A stretch of 64,000 nt of DNA from Sphingomonas sp. (GCA_013001055.1 JABDNH010000003.1:1-64000), one strand, 5' to 3'; positions 25,891 to 36,790 are shown, numbered from the stretch's first letter. Notes: generated from the sequence alone by a model not told the origin. A program made the numbers and translations.

Positions 25891-26633
25891 GCGAGCTTAG
25901 CGACGACGAACTCGACCGCTATGCGCGGCACATCGTCCTCCCCCAGTTCGGTGGCACGGGCCAGAAAGCGCTCAAAGCCGCAAAGGTCGCCTTGATCGGC
26001 GCCGGCGGAATCGGCGCTGGCGCCCTGCCCAGCCTCGTTGGCGCAGGGGTTGGCCAGATCACCATCGTCGATGACGACAAGGTCGAACTCTCCAACCTCC
26101 AGCGCCAGCCGCTCTACACCAGCGCCGATATCGGCAAGCCAAAGGCCGATTTGGCCAAGGCGCACGCCGAAGCGCGCAACCCTTACCTTGCAATTGCAAC
26201 CGAAAAGCGGCGCGTAACCCACGACAATGTTGAGGAAATTCTTTCCGGCCACAACCTGGTAATCGATGGCACCGACAATTTCATGACCCGCCTCGCCGTC
26301 AGCGATGCCTGCGTAACATTGGGCATCCCGCTTATCGCGGCCGCCGCCGCGCAATTCCAAGGCCAACTCATGCTCGCCACGGGTCAGCCCTGCTATCGCT
26401 GCTTTGTCGGCGATGCCTTCGATGCCGATGATTGCGATACCTGCGCCGAACTCGGCGTCCTTGGCGCTCTCACCGGCACGATGGGTCATTTCGCGGCGCT
26501 AATGGCCATCCGCCACCTTGCAGGCATCGGCCCCGACAGCGCAGGCAAGCTGCATCTCTTCGACGGCCTCAAGGCGAGCTGGCGCGAAATCAAGATCGCA
26601 CCAGACCCGGCTTGCAGAGCCTGCGGTATTTAG
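25887..26633 (+). CDS. moeB: MoeB/ThiF-family adenylyltransferase
   Basis: This 248-residue E1-like enzyme activates the C-terminus of a ubiquitin-like sulfur carrier (MoaD or ThiS). The ATP-binding motif is [19 protein letters not shown], followed by [25 protein letters not shown] and the zinc cysteines CYRC and CRAC are present. No rhodanese domain follows. The symbol is tentative because MoeB and ThiF cannot be separated without partners, and none are nearby. It starts at GTG inside the dut stop, and its stop overlaps the convergent topA stop. Confidence 0.88.
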   Translation: MSELSDDELDRYARHIVLPQFGGTGQKALKAAKVALIGAGGIGAGALPSLVGAGVGQITIVDDDKVELSNLQRQPLYTSADIGKPKADLAKAHAEARNPYLAIATEKRRVTHDNVEEILSGHNLVIDGTDNFMTRLAVSDACVTLGIPLIAAAAAQFQGQLMLATGQPCYRCFVGDAFDADDCDTCAELGVLGALTGTMGHFAALMAIRHLAGIGPDSAGKLHLFDGLKASWREIKIAPDPACRACGI

Positions 26634-29110
26634 GCCTTTTTCTTTTTCTTGGCGGGTGCCTTCTTGCGCTTGCGCTTCTTGGCCGGACCCTTGGCCGCCC
26701 GCTCGTCGATCAGGACCACTGCCTGTTCCAGCGTCACATCCTCGGGAGTCACGTCTTTCAGCGTCGCATTGGTCTTACCATCGGTCACATAGGGCCCATA
26801 GCGCCCGTCCATGACCTTGATTTCGGCCTCGCTCTCGGGATGCTTGCCAAGGACCTTCAAAGGCTCGCGCGATCCGCGCCCCTTACCCTTCTTGGCCGCC
26901 GCTTCGGCCAGTTTGGCGACCGCCGCGTTCATGCCGATTTCGAAGACCTCGGCCGTATCGGAAAGCCGCCCGTAATTGCCATCGTGGAGGACATAAGGCC
27001 CATAGCGACCAATCGAAGCGACGATATCCTTCCCGGTCTCAGGATGCGGCCCGATCGTTCTGGGAAGGCTCAACAATTTCTTGGCCATCGCAAGGTCGAG
27101 ACTGTCGGGCGGCACGTCCTTGGGGAGCGATGCGCGCGTCTTCTCGCCATCGACTTCCTGCTCGACATAAGGACCATATCGACCGACCTTGAGTTCGATC
27201 CCCTCGCCCAGCTCCGCAGGGCCCTGTTCGGCATCCTCGCCGCGCACCCCGAATGGCCGCGTGAAATTGCAATCGGGATAGTTCGAACATGCGACAAACG
27301 CGCCGAACTTGCCGCCGCGTAGACTGAGTTGCCCATCACCGCATTTCGGGCACAGTCGCGGATCGGATCCATCCTCCTTCTCGGGAAAAAGGAAGGGTTC
27401 GAGAAACGTGTCGAGCGCCGCGGTGATATCGCTCGGCTTCTGATCCATCACCTCGCCAGCCTTGGGCTTGAAGTCGCGCCAGAAGTCGTCGAGCAGCCGT
27501 TGCCAGTCGAGCCGTCCGCCCGAAACATCGTCGAGCTCTTCTTCGAGTTCGGCAGTATAATCGTAGGACACGTACCGCTCGAAGAAGCGCTCGAGAAAGG
27601 CCGTTACCAGCCGCCCTGAGTCTTCCGGGATGAAGCGCTGCTTGTCGAGGCGGACATAGTCGCGGTCCTTCAGCGTCTGCAGCGTCGCCGCATAGGTCGA
27701 AGGGCGCCCGATCCCCAGCTCTTCGAGACGCTTGACCAGGCTGGCTTCGGAAAAGCGCGGCGGCGGCTGGGTGAAGTGCTGGGTCGCGTCGACCTTTCGT
27801 TTGGTCGGCGCGTCGCCCTCGCGTAGCATCGGCATCCGCCCGCCATCTTCATCCTTGGCGTCATCGCGGCCCTCTTCGTAAAGTGCCATGAAACCCGGGA
27901 ACTTCACTACCTGTCCGGTTGCGCGCAGCGTGCAGCGTCCGGCACCATCGACCAGCTCGACCGTCGTACGCTCCAGCCGCGCCGCCGCCATCTGGCTGGC
28001 CAGCGCGCGGTTATAAACAAGGCGGTAGAGCTTGGCTGCATCACCTTGCCCTGCATGTTCCTTGTTGAAGTTGGTCGGACGAATGGCCTCGTGCGCCTCC
28101 TGCGCATTCTTGGCCTTCGACTTGTACTGGCGCGGCTTGTCCGGAAGGTAACCCGAGTCATAGCGATCCGCGACTGCGCGCCGGGCTGCCGACAAGGCTT
28201 CGCCCGCCATCTGCACGCCATCGGTACGCATGTAGGTAATCGCGCCCGCTTCGTAGAGACCTTGCGCGAGGCTCATCGTGTGGCTCGCCGAAAAGCCGAG
28301 CTTGCGGCTCGCTTCCTGCTGCAAAGTCGAGGTCGTGAACGGCGGCGGGGGGTTGAGCGAACGCGGCTTGGTCTCGACCTTTTCGACCGTGAACTGCCCG
28401 GCTTCGACCGCGGCCTTGGCCTTGTGAGCACTACCGGCGTCCCCGATTGTCAGGCGATCGATCTTCTCGCCATCGAACTTCACGAGCCGCGACTGGAATT
28501 CGGTGCCGTCGGATTCGAAAGTCGCGCCGACCTGCCAATATTCCTGCGGTTTGAAGACTTCGATTTCGCGTTCGCGATCGACGATCAGCCGCAGCGCCAC
28601 CGACTGCACTCGACCTGCCGAGCGCGCGCCCGGCAGCTTGCGCCAGAGGATCGGCGACAGGGTGAAACCGACGAGATAATCCAGCGCGCGGCGCGCGCGG
28701 TACGCGTCGATCAGGTCGTCATCGAGTTTGCGCGGATGCGCCATCGCTTCGGTCACCGCGCTCTTGGTGATGGCGTTGAATGCAACACGCTCGACATCGT
28801 CGGGCAGCGCTTTCTTGGCTTCGAGGTGCTGGCGCACGTGCCAGCTGATCGCCTCGCCTTCGCGGTCAGGGTCAGTCGCGAGGATCAGCGAGTCCGCGGT
28901 CTTCGCGGCATCCGTGATCGCCTTGAGCTGCTTGGACTTGTCGCGATTGGCGGCCCATTTCATCGCAAAGCCGTCGTCCGGATCGACCGAGCCGTCCTTG
29001 GGCGGCAAATCGCGGACATGGCCATAGCTGGCGAGCACCTTGTGGCCCGGCCCCAAATATTTTTCGATAGTCTTCGCCTTGGCAGGCGATTCGACGATGA
29101 CGAGTTTCAC
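26630..29110 (-). CDS. topA: DNA topoisomerase I
   Basis: This type IA topoisomerase relaxes negative supercoils. The 826-residue protein has the Toprim start VIVESPAKAKTIEKYLG, DPDREGEAISWH and the active-site tyrosine in GAITYMRTDG. One four-cysteine zinc motif (CPKCGDGQ then CSNYPDC) is followed by several GRYGPYV repeats and a lysine-rich C-terminal tail (about 805-826). It is downstream of dprA with a 62-nt gap. Confidence 0.97.
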   Translation of the reverse strand: MKLVIVESPAKAKTIEKYLGPGHKVLASYGHVRDLPPKDGSVDPDDGFAMKWAANRDKSKQLKAITDAAKTADSLILATDPDREGEAISWHVRQHLEAKKALPDDVERVAFNAITKSAVTEAMAHPRKLDDDLIDAYRARRALDYLVGFTLSPILWRKLPGARSAGRVQSVALRLIVDREREIEVFKPQEYWQVGATFESDGTEFQSRLVKFDGEKIDRLTIGDAGSAHKAKAAVEAGQFTVEKVETKPRSLNPPPPFTTSTLQQEASRKLGFSASHTMSLAQGLYEAGAITYMRTDGVQMAGEALSAARRAVADRYDSGYLPDKPRQYKSKAKNAQEAHEAIRPTNFNKEHAGQGDAAKLYRLVYNRALASQMAAARLERTTVELVDGAGRCTLRATGQVVKFPGFMALYEEGRDDAKDEDGGRMPMLREGDAPTKRKVDATQHFTQPPPRFSEASLVKRLEELGIGRPSTYAATLQTLKDRDYVRLDKQRFIPEDSGRLVTAFLERFFERYVSYDYTAELEEELDDVSGGRLDWQRLLDDFWRDFKPKAGEVMDQKPSDITAALDTFLEPFLFPEKEDGSDPRLCPKCGDGQLSLRGGKFGAFVACSNYPDCNFTRPFGVRGEDAEQGPAELGEGIELKVGRYGPYVEQEVDGEKTRASLPKDVPPDSLDLAMAKKLLSLPRTIGPHPETGKDIVASIGRYGPYVLHDGNYGRLSDTAEVFEIGMNAAVAKLAEAAAKKGKGRGSREPLKVLGKHPESEAEIKVMDGRYGPYVTDGKTNATLKDVTPEDVTLEQAVVLIDERAAKGPAKKRKRKKAPAKKKKKA

Positions 29111-29172
29111 AGCATTCCCTTACGTACGTGTACGCGCGATGATCGTCGCGGCGATGTGGTCGTCAAGTCCCG

Positions 29173-30252
29173 TTATCGCAAGCTGACCCGGCCGCCTGCA
29201 TGCCGATCGAGCGGATCGGCGAGGTCGAGCTCGAGTAAGGCGAGCTGGACTTGCGCGGGAGGCAAACCCGACTGGCGCACGATCTCGTCGACACCGACTG
29301 CAACAGGGCCAAGCAAATCCTCGACGGTCTTGCTGGTAGCATCATCCTCGATAACGGATGACGGTGCTTCGGCACGATCCTCGGCAACCCGTTCCATGCG
29401 ATCGTCAAGCGGTCCGAGACAGGCGATAATGTCATCGGCATTCTCGATCAGCGTAGCACCGTCCTTGATGAGGCGATTGCCGCCCCGCGCACGAGGATCG
29501 AGCGGCGAACCCGGCACCGCCATCACTTCGCGACCCATCTCGCCCGCAAGCCGCGCAGTAATGAGCGACCCGGACTTCGGCGCCGCCTCGACCACCACCG
29601 TGCCAGCGCTCAGTCCCGCGATAATTCGATTGCGATACGGGAAATGGCGCGCGCGTGGCTCGGTGCCCGGCGGCATTTCGGCGACCAGCAGTCCGCGCTC
29701 CGCTATATCGGCCTGCCGCGCTTCATTTTGCGGCGGATAGACGACGTCCAGACCGCCGGCAATTACCCCGATCGTGCCGCTTTCGAGCGAGCCGTCGTGC
29801 GCGGCGCTGTCGATGCCGCGGGCCAAACCCGACACGACGATCTGCCCGGCCCGTCCCAGCTCGCCCGCGAGTTGCCGCGCGAACCTGCAGGCCGCCGCGC
29901 TGGCATTGCGCGCCCCGACCATCGCGACAGCCGGCTTGTCGAGCAGATCGAGGTTCCCCTTCACGCTCAGTACCGGCGGCGCATCTTCAAGCGTTGCCAG
30001 CAAGCGTGGGTAGCTTCCCTGCCCCAGCACCAGGTGCTGCCCGCCCAGTCGCTGCACTGCCTCGATTTCGCGCATGGCCTCGCCGGGCGGCGGTACCTTT
30101 GGCGGCCGCCCACGCCCGCGCCGCGCGAGATCGGGAATGGCTGAGATCGCGTCTGCGGCACTGCCGAAGCGCAGCATCAATTGTTTATGCGTGACGGGCC
30201 CGATGCGGGGGGTACGGATCAGCCGAAGCCGGTCAACCAGATCGTCGTTCAT
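29173..30252 (-). CDS. dprA: DNA-processing protein DprA
   Basis: DprA protects incoming single-stranded DNA and loads RecA in natural transformation. MNDDLVDRLRLIRTPRIGP is the start (359 residues): a helix-hairpin-type N-domain, then the Rossmann-like domain with GARNAS, VSGLARGIDSAAH and FPYRNRIIAGLS, and a C-terminal winged-helix domain (about 290-355). It looks intact, unlike comM at the left of the window. It overlaps plsY by 20 nt. Confidence 0.95.
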   Translation of the reverse strand: MNDDLVDRLRLIRTPRIGPVTHKQLMLRFGSAADAISAIPDLARRGRGRPPKVPPPGEAMREIEAVQRLGGQHLVLGQGSYPRLLATLEDAPPVLSVKGNLDLLDKPAVAMVGARNASAAACRFARQLAGELGRAGQIVVSGLARGIDSAAHDGSLESGTIGVIAGGLDVVYPPQNEARQADIAERGLLVAEMPPGTEPRARHFPYRNRIIAGLSAGTVVVEAAPKSGSLITARLAGEMGREVMAVPGSPLDPRARGGNRLIKDGATLIENADDIIACLGPLDDRMERVAEDRAEAPSSVIEDDATSKTVEDLLGPVAVGVDEIVRQSGLPPAQVQLALLELDLADPLDRHAGGRVSLR

Positions 30253-30859
30253 AGCCGCTGCTCTTGTCCTTGGCCTTGCGTCTGGAAGACGCTTCTTCAC
30301 CGCGTAAAAGGCGGCGAATATTGGTGCGGTGAAGATAGATCACCAGCACCGCGAGACCGAGCAGCAATGGGAGATATTGGGGCGCTACCGCCCAGGCGGT
30401 GATAGGCGCCGAGATCGCCGCGCCCATGCCCCCGACCGAGCTAATGCGCGTGGCGTAATAAAGAACGAGCCAGGTAATGGCATAGACTAGCGCCGCCATT
30501 GGCAAGAGGCCGGTCAGGATGCCCAGAAGGGTGGCGACGCCTTTTCCGCCCTTGAACTTGAGCCAGATGGGATAGCAGTGCCCTATGAAGGCGCCAAAAG
30601 CCGCGTAAATTTCCGCGCCTGCCATAAGCTGGCTCTTGGCGATGAGGACCGGCACTGCCCCCTTCGCAAGATCGAGCAGCAGGACGACCGCCCCCATGCC
30701 CTTGCCGCCGGCGCGTACCGCATTGGTGGCTCCGATGTTTCCTGAACCCATCTTGCGCAAGTCACCCTTGCCCATCAGCGCAGACACGATCAGCCCGAAC
30801 GGGACCGACCCGAACGCGTAGCCGATAGCAAGCGCGAGAAGAAAATCGATGGACGGCAT
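30233..30859 (-). CDS. plsY: Glycerol-3-phosphate acyltransferase PlsY
   Basis: PlsY moves the acyl group from acyl-phosphate to glycerol-3-phosphate, the first step of phospholipid synthesis. It has about five membrane helices and the three conserved cytoplasmic motifs: GSGNIGATNA, DLAKGAVPV, and GHCYPIWLKFKGGKGVAT. A basic tail follows. The 208 residues are typical. It is divergent from murI, with 83 nt between. Confidence 0.95.
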   Translation of the reverse strand: MPSIDFLLALAIGYAFGSVPFGLIVSALMGKGDLRKMGSGNIGATNAVRAGGKGMGAVVLLLDLAKGAVPVLIAKSQLMAGAEIYAAFGAFIGHCYPIWLKFKGGKGVATLLGILTGLLPMAALVYAITWLVLYYATRISSVGGMGAAISAPITAWAVAPQYLPLLLGLAVLVIYLHRTNIRRLLRGEEASSRRKAKDKSSGYERRSG

Positions 30860-30942
30860 TGCGCCAAGGCGTATCGATTCACCGCAGCAGGCGCAATCTC
30901 GGATATTGCCCTAGCCGGCTTCAAAGGGCAGGACGGCGCGCC

Positions 30943-31725
30943 ATGAATGCTCCCATTCTCTTTTTCGATTCGGGCATTGGCGGCCTGTCGATCCTGAAAC
31001 CGACGCGCGCGTTCCTGCCGCGCGCGCCCTACATCTATGTCGCGGATAACGCTGCCTTTCCCTACGGTACGCGCAGCGAGGCTGAAATCGCGACGCGGGT
31101 GCCCGCCTTGCTTGGACGCCTCGTCGAGCGGCTGAAGCCGCAGCTGGTCGTCATCGCCTGCAACACGGCCAGCACAATTGCACTCGACCATGTCCGCGCC
31201 GCGCTCGATGTTCCGGTCGTCGGCACTGTCCCTGCGATCAAGCCCGCGGCGGAAATGACCAAGACCGGCGTCATCGGCGTCCTCGGCACCGAAGCGACGG
31301 TGCGCCAGCGTTATGTCGACGATCTGACGAAGGAATTCGCGCAGGATTGCATGGTCATTCGCCACGGCTCGGCCGAACTGGTGGAACTAGCCGAAAGACG
31401 GCTTGCCGGCGACAAGGTTTCGCGCAGTGACGTTCGCCGTGCTGCTCGTCCATTGTTTGAAAAAGCAGGCGATGCGCCGATGGACGTGGTCGTCCTCGCC
31501 TGCACCCACTTTCCGCTGATCGCCGACTGGCTCAGCGAAACCTGGCCCGACGTCAAGTTCATCGACGGTGGCAAAGGCATCGCCCGGCGCATCTATGAGC
31601 TTACCAAGGGGCAGCGCTGGCCGAGCAAGGCGCCCGAAGGGCGTGCGATATTTACCGCCGAACCGCCCGAGCAAATGCGCGCTGCCTTCGCCCGCTTCAA
31701 GATTACAGACTTTTCGACCCTTTGA
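30943..31725 (+). CDS. murI: Glutamate racemase
   Basis: MurI supplies D-glutamate for peptidoglycan. The start chosen is MNAPILFFDSGIGGLSIL (260 residues). Both catalytic cysteines are visible, in VIACNTAST and VLACTHFPL, along with the DSGIGG loop. hemA follows 33 nt downstream, possibly on the same transcript. Confidence 0.95.
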   Translation: MNAPILFFDSGIGGLSILKPTRAFLPRAPYIYVADNAAFPYGTRSEAEIATRVPALLGRLVERLKPQLVVIACNTASTIALDHVRAALDVPVVGTVPAIKPAAEMTKTGVIGVLGTEATVRQRYVDDLTKEFAQDCMVIRHGSAELVELAERRLAGDKVSRSDVRRAARPLFEKAGDAPMDVVVLACTHFPLIADWLSETWPDVKFIDGGKGIARRIYELTKGQRWPSKAPEGRAIFTAEPPEQMRAAFARFKITDFSTL

Positions 31726-31758
31726 TTCTGGCAAGCGAACCCGCTAAAGGCCCCGCTC

Positions 31759-32979
31759 GTGGACTATAACCGCATCTTCTCCGACGCCATCGATCGTCTT
31801 CACGACGAAGGCCGCTACCGTGTGTTCATCGACATAATGCGGACCAAGGGCGCTTTTCCCAATGCGCGCTGCTTCCACGGGCATAACGGGCCCAAGCCGA
31901 TCACGGTGTGGTGCTCGAACGACTATCTCGGCATGGGCCAGCACGACACGGTCATCGGCGCGATGGAAGAGGCGCTGCACGATGTTGGCGCCGGTTCCGG
32001 CGGCACGCGGAATATCGGCGGCAACACGCACCTCCATGTCGAACTCGAAAACGAGCTGGCGGACCTGCACGGCAAGGAAGGCGCCCTGCTCTTCACCTCG
32101 GGTTATGTCTCGAACGAAGCCGCGCTTTCGACGCTGGGCAAGCTGCTGCCGGGCTGCATCATTCTGTCGGACGAATTGAACCACGCCTCGATGATCGCGG
32201 GCATTCGCAATTCGGGGTGCGAGAAGCGCATCTTCCGCCACAACGACCTCGAACATCTCGAGCAGTTGCTGATGGAGATTCCGGAAGAAACACCCAAGCT
32301 CATCGCGTTCGAAAGCGTCTATTCGATGGATGGCGACGTCGCACCGATCGAAGCGATCTGCGACCTCGCCGATCGCTACAGCGCGCTCACCTATCTCGAC
32401 GAAGTTCACGCTGTGGGCATGTACGGTGCACGCGGCGGCGGCATTTCGGAACGCGACGGCGTGGCGCACCGCGTGACGCTGATTGAAGGAACGCTAGGCA
32501 AGGCATTCGGGGTAATGGGCGGCTATGTGGCCGCCGACAAGAACATCATCGACTGCATCCGCAGCTATGCACCCGGCTTCATATTCACGACATCGCTGAG
32601 CCCGGTACTGGTCGCGGGAGCGCTCGCCAGCGTGAGACATCTCAAGAGCTGTGCTGACGAACGCGATGCGCAACAGGCGGGCGCGGCTATCCTCAAGTCG
32701 AAGTTTCGTGATGCAGGTCTGCCGGTCATGCCCAGCGTAACGCACATTGTGCCGTTAATTGTGGGATGCCCGCTTAAGGTGAAGCAGATCAGCGACATCC
32801 TCCTCGCCGAATACGGCCTCTACGTGCAGCCGATCAATTTCCCGACTGTCCCGCGCGGCACCGAACGCCTGCGCTTTACGCCCGGCCCGAATCACACTGA
32901 GAAAATGATGGACGAGCTGACAGGCGCCCTAGTCGAGATCTGGGATCGCCTCGAGCTGAAAGACGTCCGAGCGGCCTGA
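31759..32979 (+). CDS. hemA: 5-aminolevulinate synthase
   Basis: This PLP enzyme condenses glycine and succinyl-CoA to 5-aminolevulinate, the alphaproteobacterial (C4) entry to haem synthesis. The 406-residue protein starts at GTG with [14 protein letters not shown]. It has [29 protein letters not shown] and the PLP lysine in [14 protein letters not shown]. Its TGA overlaps the first codon of the following small gene. Confidence 0.97.
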   Translation: MDYNRIFSDAIDRLHDEGRYRVFIDIMRTKGAFPNARCFHGHNGPKPITVWCSNDYLGMGQHDTVIGAMEEALHDVGAGSGGTRNIGGNTHLHVELENELADLHGKEGALLFTSGYVSNEAALSTLGKLLPGCIILSDELNHASMIAGIRNSGCEKRIFRHNDLEHLEQLLMEIPEETPKLIAFESVYSMDGDVAPIEAICDLADRYSALTYLDEVHAVGMYGARGGGISERDGVAHRVTLIEGTLGKAFGVMGGYVAADKNIIDCIRSYAPGFIFTTSLSPVLVAGALASVRHLKSCADERDAQQAGAAILKSKFRDAGLPVMPSVTHIVPLIVGCPLKVKQISDILLAEYGLYVQPINFPTVPRGTERLRFTPGPNHTEKMMDELTGALVEIWDRLELKDVRAA

Positions 32980-33257
32980 CGGCCAACGCGGCCGACCCCG
33001 ATTTCCGGCACGATACGCCAGACCTCTTCACCGCCGCTTTCGATGGGGACCCCGCGCTCAAGGCCAGGTGGGACGCACTCACCGATCTTAGTCGAAACGA
33101 ATATATCTGCTGGGTCACCTCGGCAAACCAGCAAGCGACTGTCGACAAGCGATTCGCCCGGCTTGCCGAAGAGGTGCTGGAGGGCAAACGCCGCCCCTGC
33201 TGCTGGCCCGGATGCCCACACCGCCGCGAGACGGCGCGCAACTTCATCGCGCCTTAA
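32976..33257 (+). CDS. Small YdeI/OmpD-associated-like protein, no canonical start codon
   Basis: The frame encodes about 93 residues. Its core, [22 protein letters not shown] followed by a conserved [15 protein letters not shown] end, resembles the YdeI/OmpD-associated (bacteriocin-protection) type domain. No ATG, GTG or TTG occurs in frame after the upstream stop inside hemA. A CTG at 32976, overlapping the hemA TGA by 4 nt, is the most likely start, coupled to hemA translation. Cys-Cys-Trp-Pro-Gly-Cys-Pro-His looks like a metal site. Function is unknown. Its TAA overlaps the stop of the convergent DUF3429 gene. Confidence 0.65.
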   Translation: MTANAADPDFRHDTPDLFTAAFDGDPALKARWDALTDLSRNEYICWVTSANQQATVDKRFARLAEEVLEGKRRPCCWPGCPHRRETARNFIAP

Positions 33258-33727
33258 GCGAAATAGCTTGGGTAGATTGCCAGCACCGTGAGAGCGGCGA
33301 GGCCCATCGACAAACGGAACCGCAGCCGCATCCACCATGGCGGCACGAGGCCCTTCAGCTTGAACAGATAATCCGCGCCCGGACTGATCGCGATCAGCAC
33401 CGCCAGCAGGATATTCTGTAGCTGCGGCCCGGCGAAGAATGTCAGGAGCGCCAAGATAGGCGGTGAAACGGCAAGCACCAACAACGACGTCGATGGCGGA
33501 TCTTCCTTCATCGCAAAAGCCCACCAGCTGCCGCCTAGGAAGCTGTAAATCACTGCCGCATAGGGCCCGACGATCCCGCCCCATTGGATCGGACCCGAGG
33601 GCAGCAACCAATCCGCCAGGATCAATCCCAACGGCGGCAATAGCCCGGCATAGCCCAGCAGAAGGACATTGGCCGATATCGTCGGCCGCTCCGATGGTTC
33701 GAGTGGGGTTTGCTGTTCGGTGCGCAT
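33254..33727 (-). CDS. DUF3429 membrane protein
   Basis: The 157-residue protein has about five hydrophobic segments and the pattern [18 protein letters not shown] and [17 protein letters not shown], typical of DUF3429. Function is unknown. The ATG at 33727 lacks a Shine-Dalgarno, whereas an in-frame GTG at 33754 has GGGGTGGGGA just upstream and may be the true start (adds nine residues). Confidence 0.8.
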   Translation of the reverse strand: MRTEQQTPLEPSERPTISANVLLLGYAGLLPPLGLILADWLLPSGPIQWGGIVGPYAAVIYSFLGGSWWAFAMKEDPPSTSLLVLAVSPPILALLTFFAGPQLQNILLAVLIAISPGADYLFKLKGLVPPWWMRLRFRLSMGLAALTVLAIYPSYFA

Positions 33728-33810
33728 GGAGAAGAGACGCGTTGAAACTTTCACGGTTCCCCACCCCATGCGGGGTGGCGAATCGTGGGTGGCTCGCCTA
33801 GATATTGGAC

Positions 33811-34242
33811 ATGCGCATCGCTCTTGCTTCAGACCATGCCGGATTCGCCTTGAAAGCAATCCTGATCGAAACCCTCAAACGAGCGGGGCACGAGCCCGTC
33901 GACCTTGGCCCCGACAGCGCCGACAGCGTCGATTATCCCGATTACGGGAAAAAGCTTGCCGACCATATCGCGGCCGGCGAAAGCCCCTTCGGCATTGCGA
34001 TATGTGGCTCAGGTCTCGGCATTTCGATGGCGGTCAACCGCAATCCCGCCTGCCGCTGCGCACGCGTATCCGAACCGCTTTCCGCCGCGCTCGCGCGCCA
34101 GCACAACGATGCCAATGTCGTAGCCATGGGCGAACGCCTCGTCGGGGTCGATATGGCCAAGGCCATCGTCGATGCCTTCCTCACCACCGAATTCGAAGGC
34201 GGTCGCCACCAGCGCCGCGTCGACAAGCTCACGAACTGCTAG
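33811..34242 (+). CDS. rpiB: Ribose-5-phosphate isomerase B
   Basis: RpiB interconverts ribose-5-phosphate and ribulose-5-phosphate. The 143-residue protein (ATG 33811; an in-frame TTG lies at 33805) has the SDHAGF phosphate motif and the active-site cysteine region [13 protein letters not shown]. It is 5 nt upstream of glyA, a pairing common in alphaproteobacteria. Confidence 0.94.
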   Translation: MRIALASDHAGFALKAILIETLKRAGHEPVDLGPDSADSVDYPDYGKKLADHIAAGESPFGIAICGSGLGISMAVNRNPACRCARVSEPLSAALARQHNDANVVAMGERLVGVDMAKAIVDAFLTTEFEGGRHQRRVDKLTNC

Positions 34243-34247
34243 GACCC

Positions 34248-35555
34248 ATGGCTACCGCATCCGACATCGAAGAAATCCGCTCGAAAGGCTTTTTCAGCGA
34301 CGCACTGGCGGCCACCGACAGTGCGGTTGCCGACGCGATCGCAAGCGAGCTCAAACGCGAGCAGAAACAGATCGAATTGATCGCTTCGGAAAACATCGTG
34401 TCCAAAGCGGTGCTCGAAGCGCAGGGTTCGGTGCTGACCAACAAATATGCCGAAGGCTATCCCGGCCGCCGCTATTACCAGGGTTGCGCACCGTCGGACA
34501 CGGTCGAAAGCCTTGCCATCGAGCGCGCCAAATCGCTGTTCGATTGCGCTTATGCCAACGTCCAACCGCATTCGGGTGCGCAGGCGAATGGGGCGGTATT
34601 GCTGGCGCTGATCAAGCCCGGCGATACCATCTTGGGCATGAGTCTCGATGCCGGCGGACACCTCACCCACGGCGCTGCCCCGGCCATGTCGGGCAAATGG
34701 TTCGATGCCGTCCAGTATGGCGTCGACAAGGACACGCACCTCATCGACTATGACGAGGTCGAGCGGCTGGCCAAGGAGCACGAGCCCAAGATGATCATCG
34801 CGGGCGGCTCGGCCTATCCCCGGCACATCGACTTCGAACGCTTCCGCGACATTGCCGACGAAGTGGGTGCCTACCTGCACGTCGACATGGCGCACTTTGC
34901 CGGCCTCGTCGCGGCAGGCGAACATCCGAGCCCCCTGCCCCACGCCCATGTCGTCACGACGACGACGCACAAGACGCTGCGAGGCCCGCGCGGCGGCATG
35001 ATACTCAGTAATGACGAGAAACTGGGCAAGAAATTCAACTCTGCCGTCTTCCCCGGCCTCCAGGGCGGCCCGCTGATGCATGTCATCGCAGCCAAGGCGG
35101 TGGCGTTCGGCGAAGCGCTGCAGCCCGAATTCAAGAGCTATTCGCGCCAGGTCATCCGCAATGCGCAGGTCCTTTGCGCACAGCTCAAGGACCGCGGTGC
35201 AGACCTCGTCGCCGGCGGCACCGACACGCATGTCGGGCTCATCGACCTCAGGCCCCTCGGCATTACCGGCAAGGATGCGGACGAGGCGCTCGAACGCGCT
35301 GGCATCACCTGCAACAAGAATGGTGTGCCCTTCGATCCGCTGCCGCCGATGAAGACCAGCGGTATCCGCGTCGGCAGCCCCGCAGGAACCACTCGCGGCT
35401 TCGGCGAAGAGGAATTTCGCGCCATCGGCGATATGGTCGCCGATGTTCTCCACGGCGTCGCGAAGACAAGCGGCGAAGGCGATGCTTCTGTCGAAGCCGA
35501 CGTCAAACAGCGCGTCGAAGCGCTGTGCGATCGCTTTCCCATCTACGAGGGCTGA
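34248..35555 (+). CDS. glyA: Serine hydroxymethyltransferase
   Basis: This PLP enzyme interconverts serine and glycine and charges tetrahydrofolate with a one-carbon unit. The 435-residue protein contains [24 protein letters not shown] and the PLP lysine in [30 protein letters not shown] is the start; the much longer upstream frame covers rpiB antisense-of-frame sequence and is rejected. nrdR follows after 3 nt. Confidence 0.97.
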   Translation: MATASDIEEIRSKGFFSDALAATDSAVADAIASELKREQKQIELIASENIVSKAVLEAQGSVLTNKYAEGYPGRRYYQGCAPSDTVESLAIERAKSLFDCAYANVQPHSGAQANGAVLLALIKPGDTILGMSLDAGGHLTHGAAPAMSGKWFDAVQYGVDKDTHLIDYDEVERLAKEHEPKMIIAGGSAYPRHIDFERFRDIADEVGAYLHVDMAHFAGLVAAGEHPSPLPHAHVVTTTTHKTLRGPRGGMILSNDEKLGKKFNSAVFPGLQGGPLMHVIAAKAVAFGEALQPEFKSYSRQVIRNAQVLCAQLKDRGADLVAGGTDTHVGLIDLRPLGITGKDADEALERAGITCNKNGVPFDPLPPMKTSGIRVGSPAGTTRGFGEEEFRAIGDMVADVLHGVAKTSGEGDASVEADVKQRVEALCDRFPIYEG

Positions 35556-35558
35556 TCG

Positions 35559-36008
35559 TTGCGCTGCCCCTTCTGCACCCATGAATCGAGCCAGGTGAAG
35601 GACTCGCGCCCGTCCGAAGACGGTGCGGCGATCCGCCGACGCCGCCAGTGTGAAGCATGCGCGGCGCGCTTCACCACGTTCGAGCGCGTGCAATTGCGCG
35701 ACCTCACCGTGATCAAGAAGGACGGCAAGCGCGAACCGTTCGAGCAGGCCAAGCTGCAAAGTTCGATCCGCCACGCCTGCCGCAAGCGCAACATCTCCGA
35801 AGGTCAGATCGAACGGCTGGCCCATTCGATCCAGCGCCAGCTCGAAACCGGCGGCGATGAAGTCCAGGCGGGCGAGATCGGCGAAAAGGTCATGGAGGGC
35901 CTCAAGTCGCTCGACAGTGTTTCCTATATCCGCTTTGCCTCGGTGTATCGCGACTTCAAGGAAGCTGGCGACTTTGCGGAGATCGCGGGCAGCGTCGACG
36001 AGGAATGA
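35559..36008 (+). CDS. nrdR: Transcriptional repressor NrdR
   Basis: NrdR represses ribonucleotide reductase genes in response to ATP/dATP. The zinc ribbon has CPFC at the N-terminus and CEAC about 28 residues later, and the ATP-cone runs about residues 45-135. It starts at TTG (35559), 3 nt after glyA, and overlaps the next gene by 4 nt. The glyA-nrdR pairing is widespread and links one-carbon supply to nucleotide synthesis. Confidence 0.96.
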   Translation: MRCPFCTHESSQVKDSRPSEDGAAIRRRRQCEACAARFTTFERVQLRDLTVIKKDGKREPFEQAKLQSSIRHACRKRNISEGQIERLAHSIQRQLETGGDEVQAGEIGEKVMEGLKSLDSVSYIRFASVYRDFKEAGDFAEIAGSVDEE

Positions 36009-36718
36009 GTCAAAAACCGATTATCGTGCTGGTCGAGCCGCAGCTTGGCCAGAATATTGGCAAGGCCGCGCGCGCCATGCTCAACTTCGGGCTGACCGAA
36101 ATGCGGATCATCAGCCCGCGCGATGGCTGGCCCAATCCTGAGGCAGGTCCCGCAGCCAGCGGTGCCGATCCCGTCCTCGACCAGGCCAAGTTATACGAGA
36201 CGACGGCGGACGCCGTGGCCGATTGCAGCCTCGTTTACGCCTCCACCGTGCGGCGCCGCGATGTGCAGACCCCGGTGGTGGGCCCCGAACAGATGGCGAG
36301 CGAGATCCACGCCAGCGAGGGACGCAGCGCGATCCTTTTCGGGCGCGAACGATCCGGTCTCTCGACCGAGGATGTCGCCTTGTCGACCAAGATCGTCACC
36401 GTCCCGATCAATCCCGACTTCGGGAGCCTGAACCTGGCCCAAGCCGTCATCCTTCTTGCCTATGAATGGTCGCGTAGCGCCGGGCTCCAACAGCCGACCG
36501 CCAAGGCGTTCGATCCGCCTGCCCCGATGCAGGAATTGGAGGGATTGATCGGTCATCTCAATGCAGAGCTCGATGCCCGCGGCTATTTCTATCCGCCCGA
36601 GCGGACCGCAGCGACCCAACAGACCATCCGCACCCTTTTGACAAAACCCGGCTGGTCGAGCCGCGAGATTTCTGCATTGCGCGGCATGATCAGGATTCTG
36701 GCCAAAAGCCGTTCGTAG
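36005..36718 (+). CDS. trmJ: TrmJ-type SpoU family RNA 2'-O-methyltransferase
   Basis: The 237-residue SPOUT methyltransferase has the three SpoU motifs: [23 protein letters not shown] and [16 protein letters not shown]. TrmJ methylates nucleotide 32 of certain tRNAs. The C-terminal extension (about 170-237) is the usual TrmJ helical region. It is the last gene of the rpiB-glyA-nrdR-trmJ run. Confidence 0.9.
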   Translation: MSQKPIIVLVEPQLGQNIGKAARAMLNFGLTEMRIISPRDGWPNPEAGPAASGADPVLDQAKLYETTADAVADCSLVYASTVRRRDVQTPVVGPEQMASEIHASEGRSAILFGRERSGLSTEDVALSTKIVTVPINPDFGSLNLAQAVILLAYEWSRSAGLQQPTAKAFDPPAPMQELEGLIGHLNAELDARGYFYPPERTAATQQTIRTLLTKPGWSSREISALRGMIRILAKSRS

Positions 36719-36790
36719 AACGAGGGTTGATCCCGGCATTCCATTTTGCAAGCGTCCGCGCCGAAATCTTAACAGGAGTTCCCCCCGGTC

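Noticed and set aside
28046-29740. A 564-codon open frame on the plus strand
   Set aside because: It is antisense to topA and dprA, both of which have complete motifs. Low-complexity Arg/Leu composition, no domain.
34239-35825. A 528-codon open frame on the minus strand
   Set aside because: Antisense of glyA and the nrdR start. The sense genes are unmistakable.
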